Of a DNA stretch of 64,000 nt, positions 54,438 through 64,000 are shown piece after piece (the stretch's first letter is position 1; each line of letters starts with the position of its first letter). Location of the stretch: contig OX328126.1 in the NCBI GenBank assembly GCA_946811695.1, forward strand, positions 5,168,962-5,232,961, read 5' to 3'. Below the pieces are notes generated by a model that worked only from the letters and a program-made list of their open reading frames with translations, was not told where the DNA came from and ran no database searches. Both the position numbers and the translations under genes were made by a program. Source of the stretch: Gonocerus acuteangulatus (Eukaryota > Arthropoda > Insecta > Hemiptera > Coreidae).

Positions 54438-54665
54438 CTGAAGAACATACCAGTAACTGAAGAACATACCAGTAACTGAAGAACATACCAGTAACTGAAG
54501 AACATACCAGTAACTGAAGAACATACCAGTAACTGAAGAACATACCAGTAACTGAAGAACATACCAGTAACTGAATAACATACCAGTAACTGAAGAACAT
54601 ACCAGTAACTGAAGAACATACCAGTAACTGAAGAACATACCAGTAACTGAAGAACATACCAGGAA
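54438..54665. repeat. Minisatellite, 12 x 19 bp
   Basis: Units CTGAAGAACATACCAGTAA; one unit has CTGAATAAC. It abuts R1 body at 54666. Frames on the minus strand with SVTGMFFSYWYVLQLLVC repeats are by-products. Confidence 0.94.
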
Positions 54666-54815
54666 CCGTTTCCGAGAAAATTGGAAAAATAATTGTTAAA
54701 TAAAGTTTTTGGTTTGGGTACTTAGAATCATGGGATTCAGTTAAAACATTTTCTGCATGTACAAGTTTTATCAATACTAATATGTTGAAATTTTGGTTAC
54801 GATTGGAGTTAAGGA
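54666..54815 (-). mobile_element. R1 interspersed repeat, partial copy
   Basis: CCGTTTCCGAGAAAATTGGA and GGTTACGATTGGAGTTAAGG match other minus-strand R1 copies. It ends where the next SINE begins. Confidence 0.7.
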
Positions 54816-54998
54816 TTTTTTTTTTTTTTTTTACGGCGCATCAAAATCCTGGCCATTAGCGCCTACATGCAAGGTGCAGCGAGAAATTTTCCCAACGAGC
54901 CGTGGGATGAGAAAATTTCTGCCGCCGGTGGAAATCGAACCCACCATCTCCCGCATATGAATCCAAGGCGTTAGCCACTATGCAACGAGATGACCCCA
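54816..54998 (-). mobile_element. tRNA-derived SINE with 5S-SINE-like tail
   Basis: On the minus strand: box-A-like TAGTGGCTAACGCC, box-B-like GGGTTCGATTTCCACC, a body with CATCCCACGGCTCGTTGGG, and a tail TTTTGATGCGCCGTAAAAA followed by poly(A). The tail equals that of the 5S SINE at 49353-49547. It sits inside R1 sequence. Confidence 0.75.
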
Positions 54999-55964
54999 AG
55001 TACCCTCTGTACAAGTACAGAGCTGTACGGTCTGTCCAAGAATAACGGTCTTCATCTTATGTAAATGTAAATATTTTTGTTATTGGTCTCTATAAAATTT
55101 CCTCCATATTTGAGGAGAAAAAGGTTCCCTCCTAATACAATATATCTTTTAACCGATAGTAAATTCCTCCAACGTTTACTCCGCAGACTCTTTCATCAAT
55201 CCGACTAGACCGTTTAAAGTTCCTACAACAATTTGTCGACTGGTGAATGCGGTCATTGGTTTGAGAATGGACAATTCCATAAACCGTACAGCTCCCGTTA
55301 CTACTAGGAACAGTTTGGAACTAAAGCTTGTTCCCTGGAGAACTTGCTCCTTCCTAATTTAACTTAGTGGAACAGCCTGGAATTCATCGGGACAGATGCT
55401 GGGGGTACTTTTAGACCGCCATTTCTCCATCCTTGAGCACTCCTGAAATTATAATGTGCTCTAAGTGGGTTTTCATGGCTTTATGAATATTCAGCTATCC
55501 TTCATATATTTCTGTAAAAGACTTAGTAATTTGAAAAATACGGTATTTTTAAATATTGCACATCAATCAAACCCACCTTATATTCAGAATGAGTAATATT
55601 AACCAGGTTTCTTATTGGTCAGAGCTGTATAACCTCGCCGTTCTTCATAGATAACAAGCAGTGACCAATGTCACGATTTACGGACTAAAGGAAGTCCTTA
55701 CTTCCACACAACAATTTTAAGACTCTAAACACGCTGAACAAAATAAAAAATAAATATATTTAAAAAAATAAACTTAATTAACCTCTCATTTTTAATTTTT
55801 TTTATTTACTTATTTTTTTAGTTTCTTATTTTATTTATTTTAGTATTTTTTTTAATATATTTGCTTTATATTTATGCATGCATTTGTATGAATATGTAAA
55901 TTCGTATATAAGTACATACAGGCATATACATATATATGTATGTGTTCGTTAAGATTATGTATGT
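54999..55964. other. Single-copy-looking spacer
   Basis: No open frame of note and no repeat recognised; 55740-55930 is AT-rich. Confidence 0.4.
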
Positions 55965-56400
55965 ACTAGCTGTTACCCGGCGTGCCATGCTACACCTAAT
56001 TTCTGCATCTAGAAAAGCCAAAATAAATTAGAAACCAAATAAGTAATATTAAAATCTAATAACACAAATCTCTAGCTGTTCGGGTTATCAGTTTTGAACC
56101 CGTGACCTCTGAACTGTGAGTCCTAGACGATTTTAACCTAGCCTATCACCCCCCCCCCCCCCCGTATCAAGACATCCATGTGTGCCAAGTTTGGTCAAAA
56201 TCGGCTAAACAGTGTGGATTTGTATAAGTAACAAACATACAGACAGACAGACAGGTGGTAGACTTCTTTGACCTAGCCTATGACGCTCCCCGGATCAAGA
56301 TCTACGTGTGTGCCAAGTTTGATGAACATCGGTCAAACGGTATGGATTTGTATAAGGAGCAAACAGACAAACAGATAAGCAGACAGACACGTGATTTTTA
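55965..56400 (+). mobile_element. R5 interspersed repeat, longer copy
   Basis: CTAGCTGTTACCCGGCGTGC start, and GTGCCAAGTTTGGTCAAAAT and AACAGTGTGGATTTGTATAA. A second, similar tail unit (CTACGTGTGTGCCAAGTTTG, GACAGAC) follows at 56260-56400. A C-run lies at 56149-56163. Confidence 0.65.
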
Positions 56401-57324
56401 TATAAACAAATTTCCTTTACTTACTGTAATACTAGGTAAGGTTATAATTTTCTTTAGTTAGGTAGTTTAATTTAATTAATGATTCGAATTTGTTGAATTA
56501 TTTGTGTTGTTTGGTTTTTCTTGGACCGACATAGAATCACATGAGAGCAGTTTTTGTAGGGAATATAGTAAGTAAATATCTTAGTTTGGTTGATTTTCAA
56601 ATATCTGGAACACTTTTTAACTGAATATATGGCTTCTGAACATAATAACCGGAAAATATTATGAGAATATATTTAAAACTTAGAAAACGAGTTTTTTTTT
56701 TTGTAGGGAGAGATTACATTTAAATAATAATCCCAATTTGTTTATACATTTCATTTACTTGAAGAAGATTCGTCGAAGACACCGAAATTGGTGTTTATAT
56801 ATTCGGGGAGTGAAATAGAATAAGTGGTTTGTTCGTCTAAAAGAGACTAGAGTATTCCAAGCATGACGTCCAACGCCATGTTCTCGGCGGTCCAATACAT
56901 CACTAGACGTGCAAAGGTTTAGAAACAGACACAGTGACAAATGTAGCAAGATGTAGTGAATGGATTGCTTTGTGGCTGGGAAGATGTAACTCTTTCGCTC
57001 TTCTTAATATAACTTCACACGTAGTCACTGTATGGTATTTTTTTTTTTTTACAACTGTCTGCGGGACGAACGTTTGTTGCGAATGTAATATGTTGAAACA
57101 TGGCTACATAGAAAACTATCCGTATGAATAAATTCCTTTTAAGTAGTATAAATATATGTGGGGAGAGTAGGGAGCGACTTTACAAACACCGTTTTTACAT
57201 GCGGCAAGGGGATTGGAAATACGGAGTCGTGGGGTATGTTAACCCCGCACAACTTTAATTTCTTGCTGGCTGAATGAAATTCACTGAAATTCATCACGAC
57301 TTTAACCCTTCCACCGGAACATCT
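56401..57324. other. Spacer
   Basis: A phrase CTTGAAGAAGATTCGTCGAAG near 56758 faintly recalls the Penelope-type terminal motif but lacks a GAAAC partner at the right distance. No gene seen. Confidence 0.35.
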
Positions 57325-57464
57325 TTTTAAGCGCGGTTCCTCCCTCCCTTCATAGGGAGGAACCCCGCTTTTAAGGTTGATCTCATGAAACAATTCGGAA
57401 GTGCCGACTAGAAAAATTCGCGTTTCAGAACCCCTAGAGACCGAAAGTATAGGTGGTTCAAATT

Positions 57465-57539
<75 letters not shown>

Positions 57540-58330
57540 CTGTTCGCTCATTTCTGGCCTCCCTAATGGTCCGATTTTAATGAAATTTGGTACAAAAATC
57601 TTTCGTCCAATTTGAAAGGTCAAGTTCGTTAACCAGCAAAATCCGCCCACTAGAAGATGGTGTTTGGGGCGAAATTCGCGCAAAAAAAATCGTAACGCTT
57701 ACGTTTTTGAGTTCATAAGCTTGTAAGCACTCGTTTTATATGCTTCTTTGGCTAGGAAAACGAATGAAACCATTTTCAAGGCGATAGCTTTAACCGATTT
57801 CGAGAAAATTGGAAAAATAGTTTTTGAATACCGTTTTTGGTTTGGTACTTAGAATCATGGGATTCAGTTGAAACATTTTCTGCATGTTCGACTTTCATAA
57901 AAACTAATATGTTAAACTTTTGGTTACGTTTGGAGTTAAGGAAGGGTTAGAATAAAAAATTTATGAACAGATATGAAAAGTTTTTGGGACTTAGTATACA
58001 TTCATTAATATCTCGAACACGGTTGGGAAATCGTGGTAAGTGGATAGAAACTATTTGAAAGCTTACTCAATTCTCTAAAAAAAAGATTCTAAGCCTATTT
58101 TTGATTAGGTTATGTTAATCGGAGAAATAAGTGCTTAAAACTTCAAATACGTCTGTTTTGTTCTTATGAACGGGGTATTTGTCGTTCTTTTTGTAATTTT
58201 TCTCTCTTTCCCTTTGTTTTTTATTGCTTTTTATTTTTGTAATTCTTATATTAGGTAAATGTATTTGTGTTTTAAACAGAATAGTTAAAATGAGAACCAA
58301 TTTTCTGTTGTTAGAAATAGATGAGTTAGA
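57325..58330 (-). mobile_element. R1 interspersed repeat
   Basis: Tail hairpin GGTTCCTCCCTCCCTTC and GAAGGTTGATCTCATGAAAC, (TA)n at 57467-57536, GGTGTTTGGGGCGAAATTCG, one 30-bp unit, and body to about 58180; the head is replaced by other sequence. Confidence 0.78.
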
Positions 58331-58562
58331 AAAATATGAGTACCTTTGCATAAATTCCTAGCAACCTGAAAATTTCCATGAAAGATAGGGACAACATTAT
58401 AAGGGAATTGGGAAGAGTGCGAAGAATTTGTTTCGAGGTCAAAGTTCGCTAAAAAAGGTTTTTAGGAATTTTCAGCGAAACGTTTTGTTTTATGGTAAAA
58501 ATAGTTGAGACAAAAATTGTAGATCGTGCAATTATGTACAAAACTTCATTACACTTCACTTT
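58331..58562. other. Spacer before the 46-bp array
   Basis: No feature recognised. Confidence 0.4.
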
Positions 58563-59988
58563 TTCTTCTATTAGGAGGAACCTCCGTCTCTGAGACGGGT
58601 ACCTTGATTTCTTCTATTAGGAGGAACCTCCGTCTCTGAGACGGGTATCTTGATTTCTTCTATTAGGAGGAACCTCCGTCTCTGAGACGGGTACCTTGAT
58701 TTCTTCTATTAGGAGGAACCTCCGTCTCTGAGACGGGTACCTTGATTTCTTCTATTAGGAGGAACATCCGTCTCTGAGACGGGTACCTTGATTTCTTCTA
58801 TTAGGAGGAACCTCCGTCTCTGAGACGGGTACCTTGATTTCTTCTATTAGGAGGAACCTCCGTCTCTGAGACGGGTACCTTGATTTCTTCTATTAGGAGG
58901 AACCTCCGTCTCTGAGACGGGTACCTTGATTTCTTCTATTAGGAGGAACATCCGTCTCTGAGACGGGTACCTTGATTTCTTCTATTAGGAGGAACCTCCG
59001 TCTCTGAGACGGGTACCTTGATTTCTTCTATTAGGAGGAACCTCCGTCTCTGAGACGGGTACCTTGATTTCTTCTATTAGGAGGAACATCCGTCTCTGAG
59101 ACGGGTACCTTGATTTCTTCTATTAGGAGGAACATCCGTCTCTGAGACGGGTACCTTGATTTCTTCTATTAGGAGGGACCTCCGTCTCTGAGACGGGTAC
59201 CTTGATTTCTTCTATTAGGAGGAACCTCCGTCTCTGAGACGGGTATCTTGATTTCTTCTATTAGGAGGAACATCCGTCTCTGAGACGGGTACCTTGATTT
59301 CTTCTATTAGGAGGAACCTCCGTCTCTGAGACGGGTACCTTGATTTCTTCTATTAGGAGGAACATCCGTCTCTGAGACGGGTACCTTGATTTCTTCTATT
59401 AGGAGGGACCTCCGTCTCTGAGACGGGTACCTTGATTTCTTCTATTAGGAGGAACATCCGTCTCTGAGACGGGTACCTTGATTTCTTCTATTAGGAGGGA
59501 CCTCCGTCTCTGAGACGGGTACCTTGATTTCTTCTATTAGGAGGAACCTCCGTCTCTGAGACGGGTACCTTGATTTCTTCTATTAGGAGGGACCTCCGTC
59601 TCTGAGACGGGTACCTTGATTTCTTCTATTAGGAGGAACATCCGTCTCTGAGACGGGTACCTTGATTTCTTCTATTAGGAGGAACCTCCGTCTCTGAGAC
59701 GGGTACCTTGATTTCTTCTATTAGGAGGGACCTCCGTCTCTGAGACGGGTACCTTGATTTCTTCTATTAGGAGGAACCTCCGTCTCTGAGACGGGTACCT
59801 TGATTTCTTCTATTAGGAGGGACCTCCGTCTCTGAGACGGGTACCTTGATTTCTTCTATTAGGAGGAACCTCCGTCTCTGAGACGGGTACCTTGATTTCT
59901 TCTATTAGGAGGGACCTCCGTCTCTGAGACGGGTACCTTGATTTCTTCTATTAGGAGGAACATCCGTCTCTGAGACGGGTACCTTGAT
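58563..59988. repeat. Minisatellite, 31 x 46 bp
   Basis: Exactly 31 units. Each has the inverted pair CCGTCTC-T-GAGACGG and TTGATTTCTTCTATTAGGAG. Three variants (GGAACC, GGAACA, GGGACC) are interspersed. Related single motifs lie at 61195-61210 and 61425. Confidence 0.96.
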
Positions 59989-60254
59989 TTCCACATTGTC
60001 AACACCCTAATAATTATTATTAAGTCACATACCATTTATCTAATAATTGGTACGTAGTTTCGTTTGTTAAAGGAAAAATAAATGCTACAAAAGAAAAATA
60101 TTTATTTCTGAATAACATTAAAATTATGAAATGTGTGTATAGGAAACCCAAATTCTTTCTGCCTATGCAGTCTTTTTATCTTTATTTTTTTTCCTTTCCT
60201 TTACTTTTATTACTTTAATTTCAGTCAAATTTACTGTAAAAAATTACAACGAGA

Positions 60255-61035
60255 AAAAAGTTACAAAATGAAAAATACAAAAATAATAGAGTAGTAAATA
60301 TTTTTTAAAATGTAGAATAATTAAAAGTTACGAAAATGTAAACTCGTAAAGAATTACCATGAGAACAAATAGAAAAAGTCAAAACTCGTAGAATTAGACT
60401 ATAAAAAAAGTACAAAAGTAATACACTAATAAAAAGTTACAAAAATGTAGAATAATTAAAAGTTACGAAAATGTAAACTCGTAAAGAATTACCATGAGAA
60501 CAAATAGAAAAAGTCAAAACTCGTAGAATTAGATTATAAAAAAAGTACAAAAGTAATAGACTAATAAAAAGTTACAAAAATGTAGAATAATTAAAAGTTA
60601 CGAAAATGTAAACTCTTAAAGAATTACCATGAGAACAAATCGAAAAAGTCAAAACTCGAAGAATTAGACTATAAAAAAAGTACAAAAGTAATAGACTAAT
60701 AAAAAGTTACAAAAATGTAGAATAATTAAAAGTTACGAAAATGTAAACTCGTAAAGAATTACCATGAGAACAAATCGAAAAAGTCAAAACTCGAAGAATT
60801 AGACTAGAAAAAAAGTACAAAAGTAATAGACTTGTAAAAAGTTTTAAAAAAAATGTAGACTAATAAAAAGTTACAAAAATGTAAACTCGTAAAGAATTAC
60901 CATGAGAACAAATCGAAAAAGTCAAAACTCGAAGAATTAGACTATAACAAAAGTACAAAAGTAATAGACTAATAAAAAGTTACAAAAATGTAGAATAATT
61001 AAAAGTTACGAAAATGTAAACTAGTAAAAAATTAT
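60255..61035. repeat. Tandem array, about 5.5 x 135 bp, A-rich
   Basis: ACCATGAGAACAAAT recurs at about 60357, 60491, 60627, 60761 and 60899, i.e. every 135 bp and 138 bp for the last. Very A-rich. Confidence 0.9.
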
Positions 61036-61149
61036 AATTAGTAAAAAAAAAATGTGTTTTAGGACGCTACTGAATCCTAATATTTTATTTTAGTACGCAT
61101 TGCTTGAAGTTCTGCGTAAGTGTGCGTCACAATGAGCACATTAATCGGA

Positions 61150-61625
61150 ACACGCGTCTAGCAGAGGGCTACTCGGAACGTACGCTAGTAGGAACATCCG
61201 TCTATGAGACGGAGTGTCATTGAGAAAATGCACTCTTACCGACTCGAGAGACGGATGTTGGCTAAACTACCACGCTGTTCGTGGAGGGAAAGGAGTAAAC
61301 TTAGCAAACATAAAGCCACGCCAACCTTAACACCATACAACCATACATATGGTTACTTCTTTAAAGTATACCCGTCTAGCAGACGGCTACTCGGAACGTA
61401 CGCTAGTAGGAACATTCGTCTTAGAGACGGAGTGTCATTGTGAAAAAGCGCTCTTACCGACTCGAGAGACGGATGTTGGCTAAACTGCCGCCATGTCCGT
61501 CCAGGGAAAGGTGTATAATGAGCAAACTTAAAGCCACGCCAGCCTTAACACCATACAACCATACATATGGTTACTTCTTTAAACTATACCCGCCTGGGAG
61601 ACGGATGTTCCGTTAGAAGGGTAAA
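61150..61625. repeat. Two-copy 220-bp tandem repeat with GAGACGG motifs
   Basis: GAACGTACGCTAGTAGGAAC and ACTCGAGAGACGGATGTTGG occur in both halves. GTCT..GAGACGG cores match the unit of the 46-bp array, so this is a possible relative of its founder. A 79-codon frame at 61204-61443 is not recognised. Confidence 0.85.
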
Positions 61626-62331
61626 AAGCCAAAATGCACAGCCAACTGAGAGTAAGTGGATAAAATATTAATTTTACTATTACATAAAATGAATACAATA
61701 ATAAATACATCTAAAACCAATAAACAGCCAAGGAAAACAAACAGAAAAACGTAATAAAGAACCTAATTACTTCCCTAATGCTGCGCCGATATGTCTAATG
61801 GAGATCGCCTAATCCAAAATTAGACAGGAATCATTACAGTAAAAAATTTAGTAGGCTTCCGACTGAGCGCCTTTCATTAAATACGATTTTCCCATTTTTT
61901 TTTTTTTTTTTTTTTTTTTTTGAGATCATAAAGAATATAAACGAAAACATTAGAATTGTTTTTGTAGTCAGTATTTTTTTTTTTTTTTTTAAATAAAAAC
62001 TTCTTGACTTCAAACGTAACCAAACTAGTATTAGTCTATCTTGATTCAGATAAACATCGAACATCCTGCGAATTTTCGTACACAAACCGTCATTAGTAAG
62101 TCCGTTTTATTCACATTTTTAAAACGTTATTAGGTATGGCCTCCAAACCCGTTTCATTTGCATACCCACGCCAACGGAATAGCTCAATGTTAGGATTTAT
62201 TATTATGCGACTTTTTCCGATGATCCAGTGTTCCAGGAGACAGAGTCTGGTGACTATCGAACTTGACGTTTTCTGTAGAAAATGGTGAATGGTAGGAACT
62301 CAAGTTAAGGGTGGGGGGTTGTATTCTATCT
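61626..62331. other. AT-rich spacer
   Basis: T-runs at 61897-61921 and 61975-61990. ACGTAACCAAACTAG near 62020 is R1-like. No gene. Confidence 0.4.
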
Positions 62332-62385
62332 TTAACACTAGATTTACCAGACCAGTCATTTTGACTGGTCGTGCAATTTCAATTA
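62332..62385. mobile_element. Possible piggyBac-like terminus
   Basis: TTAACACTAGATTTACCA followed by the hairpin GACCAGTCA-TTT-TGACTGGTC. The order TTAA, about 14 bp, hairpin mirrors the other candidates. No second end found. Confidence 0.35.
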
Positions 62386-62404
62386 AAAATTCCTACTGTA
62401 TATA

Positions 62405-62800
62405 ATAATAGCTGAATACCCGTGCTTCACCACGGCCGATAAGTATTTTTTATATTGTGTTAAATAAGATATGATACAAATTAACGCTACTACATAATTT
62501 CGTACAGCTTATTATTGCACGGACTTCAAACTTACCAAGGAAACACCATGTGGAGGTAACCGTGCTTGTTTCCGTTGGAGAGTAAAAAAAAAAAAACAGA
62601 GACAAAAACTTGTTGAAAATCATAAAACTAACAAATTCGAAGTTTTAAGCACTTATCTCTTCGATTGACATCGCCTCACCGAACATTACAACAGAATCTT
62701 ATTGTAGAGAATTTAGTAACCTTTGAATAGCCGCCTCCCACATACTACGATTTCCCAACCGTTTTCGAGATATTTTAGAAAATATACTGAAATACTGTAA
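62405..62800 (+). mobile_element. R4 head joined to R1 body
   Basis: TAGCTGAATACCCGTGCTTC head, AACACCATGTGGAGGTAACC, then R1 body (TTAAGCACTTATCTCTTCG, CCGTTTTCGAGATATTTTAG). Same junction as in 52206-53098, opposite orientation. Confidence 0.7.
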
Positions 62801-63380
62801 TTACATAGCGTACATTCTCTGACAAACAAGGCATTTCTCTTATGTACGCTAATATTTTCCAAAAACTCACCCGACCTCCCACCTAGATTTTTACCATGCC
62901 CCTTGGGTATCCTTCCATTAACACCTTTCTCCTTTCCTGTCATAAAATGTCATAGACATGCCTTTTGATCCTTACCGACCACCTTCTCCCACCACCTGCT
63001 GTTTTCAGTTACATATACCCCAGTAGATTCCTTTCTCCTTAGACACTTTACAATGGTTACTTAATTGCCAACCTTGGTCTTCCTCTGCCGCTCGGCATTT
63101 CCATTGGTATGTAGTATCTTATTTCTTTGTAAAATTTATTAATGTTACTATTAGCTACTATATTTGTCATTGGTATGTAGTTTCTTATTTCTTTGTAAAA
63201 TCAATTAATGTTACTAATTACTATTAAAATCAATTATAGTACCTATTTACGTTTTCATTCTACTCATTCTAAGAATTTAAGACGATATGTTCTTTTATAA
63301 GTTAATTGTATTTATAGTTCTGTTACCTATCACAATTATTAACTTTTTTTTGTTTCTGTATTAATTTCTTTTTTTGTCAT
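62801..63380. other. Spacer with a short direct repeat
   Basis: CATTGGTATGTAGTWTCTTA occurs twice (63102 and 63168). Nothing else recognised. Confidence 0.45.
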
Positions 63381-63423
63381 TTTAGCTGACGAAGGCTACC
63401 AATGAGTAGCCGAAACGTCCGAA
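63381..63423 (+). ncRNA. Hammerhead-ribozyme-like core
   Basis: CTGACGA (63386-63392), perfect 6-bp stem II (GGCTAC..GTAGCC), GAAAC (63412-63416), GTC. Stem I is weak (G-C next to the core, then mismatches with three possible U-A pairs). Followed by AT-rich Penelope-type sequence. Confidence 0.52.
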
Positions 63424-63519
63424 ATATAGATTTTTTAAGACAAAACCATATTGAGGTTTATTTAGCCGAATCCCAACCATTCCATCTTTACTTATCACCT
63501 CGACGGCTAACTATCTAAT

Positions 63520-63523
<4 letters not shown>

Positions 63524-63562
<39 letters not shown>
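63524..63562. repeat. (TA)n microsatellite
   Basis: About 19 TA dinucleotides, followed by sequence with R1-tail-like ACCTTCCTATGGAGAGAAGG at 63656. Confidence 0.9.
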
Positions 63563-63570
<8 letters not shown>

Positions 63571-63589
63571 AATATATAAAAAAAAATTT

Positions 63590-64000
63590 CATGAACCGGA
63601 ATTTTTATGACCTCGCATCTAATCGAGGTCATAAATTTGACGTCATAAGCGTGTTACCTTCCTATGGAGAGAAGGAGGATACGCACTGAAACAAGAAAAA
63701 TTATAATTTATGGGTTTAGCTGTTTTTTTCGACAGTTCTTGGCATTAATATTTTAAAGTGACTGATCCCTAAGGGAAGACGTTCCCGTAGGCTAAGTCCT
63801 TCTTGATTCGAATCAGATACTAGTTTGAGTAGAAATTATGCAGCTCCTAGGATTCCTAATTGCATTTTCATCAGTCTACCTACCAACCCCTCTCCCTCTG
63901 GAGCAAATGTACATTTGAAATCACAATTTATATTAAATGTACAGAATTTCATGTATGGTATATAACATCCTGCGAAGTTTTGTCTTAAGCATGCCTTATT
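63590..64000. other. R1-tail-like piece and spacer
   Basis: 63590-63695 loosely follows the R1 tail (ATGAACCGGAATTTTTATGA, GAAGGAGGATACGCACTGAA). The rest is unrecognised. Confidence 0.35.

Noticed and set aside
56755..56800. Tenth hammerhead-like core
   Set aside because: CTTGAAGA is not CUGANGA and the GAAA lies at the wrong distance without a stem.

Overview
This is an AT-rich eukaryotic repeat landscape, most likely arthropod and probably insect. The basis is Jockey-type LINE protein fragments, Penelope-type termini with hammerhead-ribozyme-like cores, a 5S-rRNA-derived SINE, several tRNA-derived SINEs, MITEs and about seventeen tandem arrays. I found no intact host gene, no prokaryotic features and no CRISPR. 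Every recognisable protein piece belongs to a mobile element and is truncated or frameshifted.

Layout. 0-10 kb: two copies of a dominant interspersed repeat (called R1 here), one carrying a 36-copy 30-bp minisatellite; a MITE with CATAAATATG ends (M1); a Harbinger-like MITE with TAA duplications; a tRNA-SINE with an 11-bp target duplication; a 34-bp array. 10-20 kb: LINE RNase H remnant, piggyBac-like 5' end with a 48-bp hairpin array, a perfect 121-bp-arm palindrome, Gypsy integrase remnant, a 900-bp long-TIR MITE (M2), and a frameshifted LINE ORF1. 20-22 kb: a 1768-bp hAT-type foldback with a perfect 8-bp target duplication, filled with ACTTCCGG motifs. 24-36 kb: 50-, 49-, 104-, 21-, 105- and 56-bp arrays, the second LINE remnant, and a Penelope-like insertion with 14-bp duplications. 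36-48 kb: 44-bp and 66-bp arrays, second M2 copy, more R1. 48-52 kb: paired hammerhead-like motifs in a foldback, an endonuclease-like LINE C-terminus, a 5S SINE with a 14-bp duplication, a 38-bp array and a Jockey RT remnant. 52-64 kb: further R1 copies, 19-, 46- and 135-bp arrays, SINEs and a final hammerhead-like motif.

The main biological theme is that many minisatellites grew from a short segment inside a mobile element. The 30-bp array is a single-copy segment of R1, the 49-bp array is LINE coding sequence, the 38-bp array is SINE body, and the 48-bp array is a piggyBac-like subterminal hairpin. A second theme is modular swapping: 5S- and tRNA-headed SINEs share body and tail, and R1 bodies carry different heads. 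Long open frames in the arrays come from unit lengths divisible by three and are not genes.

All family assignments are by eye from motifs, termini and target duplications. R1, R3, R4, R5, M1 and M2 are labels used only here.
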